Part shown: piece by piece, positions 9,063 to 16,925 of the stretch
How the letters are laid out: each line of letters starts with the position of its first letter
How positions within the stretch are numbered: position 1 is the stretch's first letter
Assembly (NCBI RefSeq): GCF_001689125.2
Contig: NZ_CP015405.2
Location: 3,265,001 to 3,329,000, forward strand
Origin: Blautia pseudococcoides
GTDB lineage: Bacteria; Bacillota; Clostridia; Lachnospirales; Lachnospiraceae
Reading direction: 5' to 3'
DNA length: 64,000 bases
The notes under the pieces: model-generated
Database searches by the model: none
What the model was told of the DNA's origin: nothing
What the model saw: only the letters and a program-made list of their open reading frames with translations
Translations under genes and position numbers: made by a program

Positions 9063-9106
9063 GATTTAAAAATACTGATGGAAACAAAAGAAATGAGGTA
9101 AGACTT

Positions 9107-10552
9107 GTGAAAGATGATACAGAACTGTGCAACGTAGTTTATGGTGTATTAAAAACACACATTCAATTCGGGGTCTACCATTATGGCCATACGCTTCCCA
9201 AAATGGAACATGCGGCAGGCAGCTTTTTTGTCTCACTGGATACCATACGCCGGGCATATCTGCGCCTGCAGAAGGATGGCTATATCACCATCTCCCAGAA
9301 TGTAGGGTCTGTGGTCATAAAGGATTACAGTGAACAGCAGATAGAGGACAATGTCCAGCTCTTCTTTTCCCAAAGAAAAAATGCCCTGATTGATTTAAGT
9401 AAATCAATAGGACCGCTGACAGGCCATGCCCAGTGGCTCGGACTTAAAAATGCACCTGCAAAGATGCTCAACAGTACGCATCTGTCTGATGCCGATCATA
9501 CATATCCTCCGGTTTTTGCGTTCGACTACATTATGACAGCTTATGCGTCTTTGGGAAACGATCTTTTCCTTCGGCTGCTGTGGCAGATCTTTACCTTTTT
9601 TGAGGCACCTTTTTTCAGTACACCCGAAAATCCTTGGCATATGTCAGTCGTCACGGAATATGCGCCGCGCTCTTTAGAATTTTGCCTGAAAAAAGACTGG
9701 GATTCTCTGCGCAGATCCATCCGCAGCGCACAGGATTCCATTTCCCTGTCCCTGTGCCGGTTTTATGAAGAAAGGATCACCATGCCCGGGCCGTCCCAGG
9801 AGATCCCGTTCACATGGAGCCCATATAAAAAAGCATCACAAATATGCTACTCACTGGCAATGGACCTTCTCACCTCAATCAGCCGGGGCCAGTATCCTGC
9901 AGACACCTTTCTCCCTTCTCTGAGTCAGCTTTCCAAAGAGAGAAATGTATCTGTGAGTACGGTCCGCAGGGCACTTTCCCTGCTCAACGGCGTGGGTGCC
10001 ACCAAATCCTTCAAACGGATCGGAACTAAAGTGCTGTCTTACAAAGAGACAGCAAAAAACTGCGATTTTACAAAACCTGCTGTCCGGAAACGGATGTTAG
10101 ATATGGCAAAAAGCCTGCAGATCCTGGCCTTATCCTGCAGGGAAGTTTCGGAAATCACCATATCTTCGCTGGATACCAATGCCATACAGGATTGTCAGGA
10201 ACGACTGTCAGGACTGAAAGACCGTCAGCAGTATGAGCTGATCACTTATGCCACATTGGATTTGCTGAGACAATATTCCCCATATGAGGCTGTCCGTACC
10301 GTTTACACGGAGCTCCTGCAGCAGCTTTTCTGGGGATACACACTTTACAGTATATGGAAAAGGAGTGATGATAAAAAGAAGCTGTATATTTCCTGCTTTG
10401 AAACCTTCAGCCGTTCCCTGGAAGAAGCAGACGCCGTCCGTTTTTCTGAGAAACTGGAAGAACTATTGATGCATGAGTTTCATTTCACGATCAGCAAACT
10501 GGTCCAATCAGGAATAAAAGAAGCGGAAGAACTTCTGATCCCTGATCACTGA
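9107..10552 (+). CDS. Regulator with two GntR-like winged-helix domains
   Basis: A 481-residue protein starting with GTG at 9107, chosen by the GAGGTAAG site. Residues 1-75 look like a GntR winged helix (SFFVSLDTIRRAYLRLQKDG, then YITISQNVGSVV). A second one sits at about residues 246-312 (LPSLSQLSKERNVSVSTVRR, then ALSLLNGVGATKSF). The stretches between and after (about 80-240 and 320-481) are helical and match no effector domain I know. Two DNA-binding domains in one GntR chain are unusual. It is the only plus-strand gene between two chemoreceptor genes. It diverges from one and overlaps the other's 3' end tail-to-tail by 7 bases, so control of chemoreceptor expression is a reasonable inference. 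Its ligand and targets are unknown. Confidence 0.78.
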   Translation: MKDDTELCNVVYGVLKTHIQFGVYHYGHTLPKMEHAAGSFFVSLDTIRRAYLRLQKDGYITISQNVGSVVIKDYSEQQIEDNVQLFFSQRKNALIDLSKSIGPLTGHAQWLGLKNAPAKMLNSTHLSDADHTYPPVFAFDYIMTAYASLGNDLFLRLLWQIFTFFEAPFFSTPENPWHMSVVTEYAPRSLEFCLKKDWDSLRRSIRSAQDSISLSLCRFYEERITMPGPSQEIPFTWSPYKKASQICYSLAMDLLTSISRGQYPADTFLPSLSQLSKERNVSVSTVRRALSLLNGVGATKSFKRIGTKVLSYKETAKNCDFTKPAVRKRMLDMAKSLQILALSCREVSEITISSLDTNAIQDCQERLSGLKDRQQYELITYATLDLLRQYSPYEAVRTVYTELLQQLFWGYTLYSIWKRSDDKKKLYISCFETFSRSLEEADAVRFSEKLEELLMHEFHFTISKLVQSGIKEAEELLIPDH

Positions 10553-12237
10553 CATGCATCTGATTCCAGACGAAACTGTCCGGTCAGATTTTTCAAAAGC
10601 TGTGCCTGCGCTGACAGCTCTTCACTGGCAGCCGCGCTTTCTTCCGCTGTAGCGGAATTCGTCTGCACCACCTCAGAGATCCGTTCAATTCCCTGTTCTA
10701 TCTGAAGGATGGAATCTGCCTGCTCTATGGAGGACGCTGTGATCTGCCCAATGATCCCGGTTACAAGCCGGACACTTTCCAGCACCGCGTCAAGCGAGTG
10801 GGCTGTCTCATCCGCAATACGTGTACCGCTTATGACGGTATTCAGGGAATTCTCGATCAATGCGGCAGTGTCTTTGGATGCTTCTGCTGATTTTGTGGCA
10901 AGATTGCGGACTTCCGCTGCGACCACGGAAAATCCTCTGCCTGCTTCCCCGGCTCTGGCTGCTTCCACTGACGCATTGAGTGCAAGAATATTGGTCTGGA
11001 ACGCAATATCCTCAATTGTCTTGATGATTTTACCGATCTCTCTGGAACTGGTGCTTATATCAGCCATGGCTGATACCATATCCTGCATCCTGCGGTTACT
11101 CTCTACGGCCTCGCTCCCCGCCGCATTTGCACGCCGGTCTGCCTCTTCCGCGTAGTCTGCATTATGTTTTACATGATTGGAAATGCCTCTGATGGTCTCC
11201 GCAAGTTCTTCGATGGAGGACGCCTGTTCTGCCGCCCCCTGGGAAAGAGCCTGGGCTCCTGATGACACCTGGTCAGCCCCTGATGACACCTGGTCAGAAG
11301 ACAGATCGATCTGCATCAATGTATCGCTTAGTGAGGTTTTGATCCGTTCAATAGATTCCAGCACTTTTCCAAAGTCCCCTACATACTTTTCCTCCGCTTT
11401 TGACCGCACATTAAAATTACCGTCTGCCATTTCTCCCAGCAAAGTACCCTCATCCTGTATGATGGTTAAAAGCGAATCCACCACACTGCGCATACTGTCA
11501 GCCAAATGGCCCAGTTCGTCTTTTGCCGTATAACCGATGGCTGCTGCCCTCAGGTTTCCACTGGCCAGGTTATCCGCAGCCTGTGCCAGTTCCGAAACCG
11601 GCACAGTGATAGCCCTGGTAATATAGGTGCCGAACAGAATACTGATCAAAATACTGCAGATTCCCAGAAAACTCAGCATAATTATAGCATTCCTCTGGTC
11701 TACACGTATATTTTCTATCAGCTCCTCTGCTTTCAGATCGCTATTCTCACTCAACAGATCCAGTTCTTCCTGGGCCGCTTTTATGGTGGGAATATTGTTG
11801 GCCTCCATATATGCTGCCGCTTCCCTTGTTTTATTCTGAGCTGCCAGTTCCAGGACCTGCTGTCTCATAGGCGCCAGCTTGGTGAACTGCTCCTCCAGCC
11901 TGATTATGATCTGTTTGTCGCCAAGAAAATGTTCCTTCACAATAGGGAGCTGTTCCTGTATTATTTTGGCAGACTCTTTGGCATCTTCTATGGCCTCACC
12001 GGTGATCGCCTCATCCCCATTGGCGATTGAACGGTACACCGCTTTCTGCATTCTCTCAAAATTAGAGTTGATCATATTGGCGCTGCCTTTTACAAGAAAC
12101 GGCCCGTCATAAAATGTCTCAAGTTGTTTGCTGAAATCTACAAGATTCACAATACTGACGGCCATTCCTGTAATAAGGAACAGAAGTATAACAACATAAG
12201 ATATAACCAACTTTTTACTGATTCTTAAGTTTTTCAT
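10546..12237 (-). CDS. Methyl-accepting chemotaxis protein, four-helix-bundle sensor
   Basis: A 563-residue chemoreceptor. Transmembrane 1 is at about residues 8-31, a short helical periplasmic-type sensor (4HB_MCP, about 32-184) follows, then transmembrane 2 (about 185-207), HAMP, and the signalling domain with the tip [20 protein letters not shown]. The C-terminus ends QFRLESDACQ without a methylation-enzyme tether. The start is the ATG at 12237 (third codon of the longest frame), because AAAGG then lies five bases upstream, whereas the earlier GTG would overlap the ribosome site. The 3' ends of this gene and the plus-strand regulator overlap, so transcription of each could interfere with the other. 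No che genes are in the window. Confidence 0.93.
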   Translation of the reverse strand: MKNLRISKKLVISYVVILLFLITGMAVSIVNLVDFSKQLETFYDGPFLVKGSANMINSNFERMQKAVYRSIANGDEAITGEAIEDAKESAKIIQEQLPIVKEHFLGDKQIIIRLEEQFTKLAPMRQQVLELAAQNKTREAAAYMEANNIPTIKAAQEELDLLSENSDLKAEELIENIRVDQRNAIIMLSFLGICSILISILFGTYITRAITVPVSELAQAADNLASGNLRAAAIGYTAKDELGHLADSMRSVVDSLLTIIQDEGTLLGEMADGNFNVRSKAEEKYVGDFGKVLESIERIKTSLSDTLMQIDLSSDQVSSGADQVSSGAQALSQGAAEQASSIEELAETIRGISNHVKHNADYAEEADRRANAAGSEAVESNRRMQDMVSAMADISTSSREIGKIIKTIEDIAFQTNILALNASVEAARAGEAGRGFSVVAAEVRNLATKSAEASKDTAALIENSLNTVISGTRIADETAHSLDAVLESVRLVTGIIGQITASSIEQADSILQIEQGIERISEVVQTNSATAEESAAASEELSAQAQLLKNLTGQFRLESDACQ

Positions 12238-12302
12238 TTTCACCTTTCCCGTGCTAAAAACAATTGTCCCCTTCTTTGCTCCTATACATGAATATTATGT
12301 TA

Positions 12303-12331
12303 AGTATAACAAACCATGATAAAAATAGCAA
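12303..12331 (-). promoter_or_regulatory. Promoter of the four-helix-bundle chemoreceptor gene
   Basis: On the minus strand, TTGCTA, 17 bases, then TATACT, about 65 bases ahead of ATG 12237. This is one of the best matches to the sigma-A consensus in the window. Confidence 0.72.
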
Positions 12332-12346
12332 CGTTTTACCATGGTT
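12312..12346. promoter_or_regulatory. Inverted repeat overlapping the chemoreceptor promoter
   Basis: AACCATG at 12312-12318 lies in the promoter spacer and is mirrored by CATGGTT at 12340-12346. The right copy also forms the palindrome ACCATGGT. Its position suggests a repressor or activator site. Which protein binds is unknown. Confidence 0.4.
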
Positions 12347-12643
12347 CATGTTTGTTTTTGCCGTAGTCCCGGTCTGTTTTTCTGCCAATTGGTGATGCGT
12401 TCACGGTCATCCGCCCGCTGAAATTATCCACAGCCGCAAGCGGCTCAGAGGAAAAAATAGAACTGACGGGATTTTCATTTTCCGCACAAAAAGCAGACGA
12501 TAATGTATTCGACTAAATCGCTACGCAGTTCGTAGCTTATTGGATAAGTAAGATAAAATACACTTTGTTTCCTGCTTCAGATAAAATTTTTTAATATGTT
12601 CATAAACCAGCAGAATATTTGCCTGAAGTTCCTTTCCAATTTA
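12347..12643. other. Gene-free stretch between chemoreceptor and rRNA methyltransferase
   Basis: No coding potential seen. Two small perfect hairpins occur, AGCCGC-AA-GCGGCT at about 12432-12445 and GCTACG-CAGTT-CGTAGC at 12520-12536, neither followed by a T-run in either direction. The rest is unremarkable AT-rich sequence. Confidence 0.4.
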
Positions 12644-13804
12644 TCAACCCTTCTGCACGAGAAGCACGGCGGTTTCCACATACTCCGTCCAAGCAAACAT
12701 ATCATAAGGCACCGCCCTCACCGCCTCATATCCCTTCCTTACCAAATACCGCAGATCCCTTGCCAGTGTCACCGGATTGCAGGAAATATACACCACCTTT
12801 TCCGGCCCCAGTTTCACCACGGAAGACAGAAAGGCTTCATCACTGCCAGCTCTGGGCGGGTCCATGAAAACCACGTCGGCCCGCTTCCCTTCTGCGGCCA
12901 TCTGTACCATGAATGCCCCGGCATCGCCCTGGCATACCTTGAAATTTTTACTGCCATTTCTCTTTGCATTGATCCCTGCGTCGCGCACTGCATCCTTATT
13001 TAATTCCACGCCGATCACTTCCTTCGCATGTTTGGATGCGATCAGGCCGATGGTGCCAATACCGCAGTATGCGTCAATCACCCGCTCTTTGCCTGTAAGG
13101 CCCGCAAATTCCACAGCTTTCCCATACAGCTTTTCCGTCTGCACAGGATTCACCTGATAAAAGGAAGAAGGCGAGATGCGGAAAATACAGCCGCAGAGCT
13201 CATCCTCAATATACCCCTTTCCGTAAATGGTAATGTTCCTCTCCCCCAGCACCATGCTTGTCCGCTTATCATTCACATTCAAAACAACCGTTGTGATCTC
13301 CGGATGCAGCTTTCTCAGGGCCTTCACAAAATTATTCTTGGATGGAAAAATAGGTGACACCAATACTAAAACCACCATAATTTCCCCACTTGTAAATCCC
13401 CTGCGCACCATGACATACCGCAGAAGCCCGTACCCGCTGTCCTCATTATAAATCTTGATCTTAAATGACCTCAAAAGCCCCCGAATGTCCCTCACAATGG
13501 CGTCTGCTTTCTCATCTTCGATGAGACAGTCATCCACAGGCACGACTCTGTGGGTTCCCTCCGCGTATTTTCCGGAAACAACACTTCCGTCCCGAAGATG
13601 CGCAAACGCAGCATGTATCTTATTCCTGTAATGATAAGGATTCTCCATCCCCACAATAGGCTCCACTTTGCAGATTCCCTTTAAAAGTTTCCTCACCTGT
13701 TTTTCCTTCATATCGGTCTGTTCTTTATAAGAAGTGCCCTTGCAGCTGCATCCTCCGCATCTTTTCACTACAGGACATTTTTTGCTCTCCACTTTATTTG
13801 CCAT
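12644..13804 (-). CDS. rlmD: 23S rRNA (uracil-5-)-methyltransferase, RlmD/TrmA family
   Basis: A 386-residue SAM-dependent enzyme that methylates C5 of a uridine in 23S rRNA (Firmicute members are RlmD or RlmCD). The N-terminal cysteines CPVVKRCGGCSCK fit the iron-sulphur cluster site. The SAM pocket is DAYCGIGTIGL, the DPPRAG motif follows, and the catalytic Cys is in SCNPVTLARDL. There is no N-terminal TRAM domain, unlike E. coli RumA. I start at ATG 13804 (MANKVESKK) because AAAGG lies about nine bases upstream and the longer frame adds residues the family does not have. Which uridine is modified cannot be told from sequence; tRNA (TrmA-like) is less likely given the Cys cluster. Confidence 0.88.
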   Translation of the reverse strand: MANKVESKKCPVVKRCGGCSCKGTSYKEQTDMKEKQVRKLLKGICKVEPIVGMENPYHYRNKIHAAFAHLRDGSVVSGKYAEGTHRVVPVDDCLIEDEKADAIVRDIRGLLRSFKIKIYNEDSGYGLLRYVMVRRGFTSGEIMVVLVLVSPIFPSKNNFVKALRKLHPEITTVVLNVNDKRTSMVLGERNITIYGKGYIEDELCGCIFRISPSSFYQVNPVQTEKLYGKAVEFAGLTGKERVIDAYCGIGTIGLIASKHAKEVIGVELNKDAVRDAGINAKRNGSKNFKVCQGDAGAFMVQMAAEGKRADVVFMDPPRAGSDEAFLSSVVKLGPEKVVYISCNPVTLARDLRYLVRKGYEAVRAVPYDMFAWTEYVETAVLLVQKG

Positions 13805-13950
13805 ACATAATAACCTTTCTTTCCTCTGCTTTTTCACCACGCAGCTCACATCCTTGCTGCTTTCCATCTATTATATCTGTTAATCCTGCCCGCGTCCATA
13901 TAAAAGAACGGCAGATACCTCCAAATCACCGAAGGCCCCTGCCGTCTGCA

Positions 13951-15732
13951 CTATTCCTCTTTCTCCAGCTGCCGTATCAGATATCTTCCCACCACTTTTG
14001 AAAATCCGTTCACATTATGGATATAAGCAAAATCCTTTCCAAAGATTTTCTTCTCTGCCGGCAAATCCTTTTCCTCCCCGGCAAAAACACCGAGAACACA
14101 CACACCCTGGTTTCTCAGCCTACGCACCTCAAAAGCGGTATCCGATATGGCGTATTTTCCCTGATATGGCTGCGGATTTCTGGCGTTTGGGCGGTTCAGG
14201 ATCACATCGTACGGCCGGCCGTCACTTAACACGATCAGTACCTTGTGCTCCTCATCCCTGTTCAGCAATTCATGGCCCGCGGCTTTCAGAGCTAGACCGT
14301 CCCTGTTGTTGGAGGATGTAATATATTCAAAAATGTTGCTGTTTGCACTCCTGTCATCTTCATAACTGCGGAAACGCTGCATAATAGTGTAGTCCCAGAA
14401 AGTACAGAAACTCATAACCCGGTGAGGAATATTCACATTACTCAGTGCTTCGCTTAAAATGTAAGCCTGCATGGCAACCTGTCCCTGCCTGCTTCTCTGA
14501 GACCCGCTGGCGTCAATCAGCACATCTACCACAAAATCACTGTTATCCTGCTTCAGCTCCCGCACAAAAAATTTTGCGTCCTGTGTCCTGCCGATCCGCC
14601 ACAGACGGGAGGGGATGATCTTTCCTCTGTCTGAAAGCGCGTCATCTGTTTCATCCCGCATGGTAAATGCCTTTTTCAGCATATCGGTGAGTGTCCAGAT
14701 ATTATTCTTCACCATCCTGTGATTGTTGTGGTAAGCATATAGATTTTTATCTTTCTGCTTTTTGGCGTATTCATACTGGTAATTGCGGAGCACAGGATTC
14801 TTTAAAACCCCTTCCGTAAAATACAGGCTGCAGTCCGCATGGATACCTCTGCACAATAAATAATTCAGACGTTTTTCCTCCGGCTCGGTCAAATAGGACT
14901 TCCCGTAATTTCTCTGTACATAACTGTACATACGTTCCAGGGCTTTTTCATCAACCAGCAGAACCTTTTTCTTATTAGTGTTCTCCTCTTCCCTGTCCTC
15001 CTCCTGTTCCTGCTGTTTTGCCTGCTCCATCATGTCCAGGTTTGTCATGCTCTCCGTTACTTTATCCAGATAAGCGGAAAAGGTTTCCTCCAAAGCCTCC
15101 TCCTCCAGATAATCTTTCCAGGAAAACTCTGTTAATTCCTCCAAAGTGACTGCCAGCACGCGCTCCAGAGAACCGTGTTGCTTTACAAACTGAGGGTCCA
15201 CAATCTCATTATAAAGAAAATCCACTGTCCGTATGACTTCCATAGTATCCACGGCATTTTTCAGCTCATAAACTTTCTCCATGAACCCTCGGAGCCTGTT
15301 TGTGGCTGGTTCCTCCCCATTCAGAGCTTCCTTAAAAAGGGATATTTTTAACCGGCCTGCCTCATACCCCACTAGTTGAGAAAAATCCATCTCCAAGGTG
15401 TCCTCAAAAGCTTTTGTCCTGATCTCCCCTACGCCTTCCCTCTCCTCCATGATCCGGTCACAGACCGCCCACTCAATACAAAGCTGTGCAAGGCTGATCA
15501 ATTCCCCTTCCTGGGCGTGAAGGTATATTTTCTTAACCAGATACAAGGAAAGCTCTTCCCGGTCAAAATAGCGGGCAAAGGCGCCCTGTTTGATGCCGTC
15601 ATAAAGAGCGATATACCTGGAACGCCGGAAACTCTCCAAATCCGGTTTTACATCCAGGGTATAGTCCCCGCTCACCGTCCACATCAGATTGCGGATTCTG
15701 TTCTCCAGCTCCAGCTCAAATTCTTCTCTCAT
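13951..15732 (-). CDS. VWA-domain protein paired with a MoxR ATPase
   Basis: A 593-residue cytoplasmic protein. The N-terminal about 390 residues are helical and charged, with a low-complexity stretch (AKQQEQEEDREEENTNKKK) near residue 240. The C-terminal about 200 residues are a von Willebrand factor A domain whose metal site reads DVLIDASGSQRSRQG (DxSxS). A second conserved patch is LIVLSDGRPYD. It overlaps the upstream AAA ATPase gene by ATGA, so the two are translated together. MoxR-VWA pairs such as NorQ/NorD and CbbQ/CbbO act as chaperones that insert metals into, or activate, a target enzyme or complex. No target gene is next to this pair, so its substrate is unknown. Confidence 0.85.
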   Translation of the reverse strand: MREEFELELENRIRNLMWTVSGDYTLDVKPDLESFRRSRYIALYDGIKQGAFARYFDREELSLYLVKKIYLHAQEGELISLAQLCIEWAVCDRIMEEREGVGEIRTKAFEDTLEMDFSQLVGYEAGRLKISLFKEALNGEEPATNRLRGFMEKVYELKNAVDTMEVIRTVDFLYNEIVDPQFVKQHGSLERVLAVTLEELTEFSWKDYLEEEALEETFSAYLDKVTESMTNLDMMEQAKQQEQEEDREEENTNKKKVLLVDEKALERMYSYVQRNYGKSYLTEPEEKRLNYLLCRGIHADCSLYFTEGVLKNPVLRNYQYEYAKKQKDKNLYAYHNNHRMVKNNIWTLTDMLKKAFTMRDETDDALSDRGKIIPSRLWRIGRTQDAKFFVRELKQDNSDFVVDVLIDASGSQRSRQGQVAMQAYILSEALSNVNIPHRVMSFCTFWDYTIMQRFRSYEDDRSANSNIFEYITSSNNRDGLALKAAGHELLNRDEEHKVLIVLSDGRPYDVILNRPNARNPQPYQGKYAISDTAFEVRRLRNQGVCVLGVFAGEEKDLPAEKKIFGKDFAYIHNVNGFSKVVGRYLIRQLEKEE

Positions 15733-16649
15733 TGAAATACATCCCCTGTATTCCAGGATTCCGGTATCCGTGTCATGACCACATCCTGGACAATCTCTTT
15801 TTCAAATACATCAAAACATTTGTTGACGACTCCCATGCGCACGGCAAGCGCGGGATGAAGCCCACAGGAAACTGCCTTCAGTGCTCCCAGCATTCCCCGC
15901 AGATCCAGAGACTTTGTAGTGATCTCACTGTTGCCTGCCTTTGTCTGTAAATCCATGAAAAGTCCGATCCACTGCTTCAGCGCATTTTCTTTGATCTGTG
16001 GAAATTTCCTGCGGAATATATATTCCAGAGTCTCTTCATTCTGAGGCGGCATATCAATCACAAGGAATCGGGAAACCAGCGCCTCGTTCAGTTCTTTTGT
16101 ACCTGCATATCCGTAATTCATGGTTCCGATAAAACGTGCGGCGTCATGCAGATCTATCTTGTCATATCCCGGCACGTCAATACAGCGCCTATAATCCAAA
16201 GAAGCATGAAGAACAGAAACCGCATCATTTTTGGCCATGTTGATCTCATCCAAAACCCCGAAACCGCCGAATTCCGCACATCGGTAAATACTTCCCTTGC
16301 GCAGTTCCACTTCATTATTCACAAAAGTGTCTGTGCCGATCAAATCGCCGCTGTTGGTGTTTACATGGAAGGAAACATTGTATACCGGCCTGGCGAAAAT
16401 CCATGCCAGATTCTCTGCCAGCATATTTTTCCCTGTAGCCTTAGGACCTGTCAGAAGCAGGTTCTCCCCCTCCAGAAGAGCGGCAATGCCCATTTCCAGC
16501 ACTTCTCTGCCGTAAAATGGCATGTCCGGGCAAATCACGCGCCCTTTCGCCTCCTCCGCCACGTCATACCTTGACCGAAATTCCTCCACCCCGTCAATGA
16601 GGCCGCGATCCACACCCTGTTCCCGTAAAAATTCCAATTCTTTATCCAT
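15729..16649 (-). CDS. MoxR-type AAA+ ATPase
   Basis: A 306-residue ATPase. Walker A is GPKATGKN, Walker B is GFGVLDEINMAKND, sensor 1 is GTMNYG, and the arginine finger region is NEALVSRFLVIDMP. All are typical of the MoxR/NorQ/CbbQ clade. Its stop codon overlaps the start of the VWA-domain partner by four bases. The ATG at 16649 has GAGGAA about nine bases upstream. With its partner it should form a hexameric remodelling machine. The nearest enzyme genes, glutamine synthetase and an rRNA methyltransferase, are not obvious clients. Confidence 0.88.
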   Translation of the reverse strand: MDKELEFLREQGVDRGLIDGVEEFRSRYDVAEEAKGRVICPDMPFYGREVLEMGIAALLEGENLLLTGPKATGKNMLAENLAWIFARPVYNVSFHVNTNSGDLIGTDTFVNNEVELRKGSIYRCAEFGGFGVLDEINMAKNDAVSVLHASLDYRRCIDVPGYDKIDLHDAARFIGTMNYGYAGTKELNEALVSRFLVIDMPPQNEETLEYIFRRKFPQIKENALKQWIGLFMDLQTKAGNSEITTKSLDLRGMLGALKAVSCGLHPALAVRMGVVNKCFDVFEKEIVQDVVMTRIPESWNTGDVFQ

Positions 16650-16884
16650 TTACAATTCCTCTCATCTGCTCATTCTTCTCTTGCTTACTCTGCCCAAACC
16701 ACAGCTTTTATAAATAATAACTCATTCCTGCTGTTCACTGACACTATCCCGGTTTCTCTTAACCCGCATCATCATTATCAAACGCTTCCTATATCTTATA
16801 TGGCACCTTCACTTTTATCTGATCATAGCATTTCATTTAACAGCCGTCTGTTGCATCTGCAACACCACATTTTTATTATAACAC

Positions 16885-16920
16885 AAAAGGTGTTCCGAAT
16901 CTGCATCCGGAACACCTTTT
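16885..16920 (-). terminator. Terminator after glutamine synthetase III
   Basis: Arms AAAAGGTGTTCCG (16885-16897) and CGGAACACCTTTT (16908-16920) form a 13-bp stem with a 10-base loop just beyond the glnN stop. In the minus-strand RNA it ends CCUUUUGUGUUAU, a short U-rich tail. The symmetry allows termination from both sides. Confidence 0.8.
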
Positions 16921-16925
16921 CTAAA

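Larger units (their letters stand above)
8668..9106. other. Divergent intergenic region between chemoreceptor and tandem-GntR regulator
   Basis: A 439-bp gap with no credible gene. It carries the two divergent promoters listed separately, and several short inverted repeats between them: ATATTCC-N11-GGAATAT at 8803-8827, a further ATATTCC at 8981-8987, and ATGCAGA-N8-TCTGCAT at 8847-8868. These are candidate binding sites for the adjacent regulator. Confidence 0.5.
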
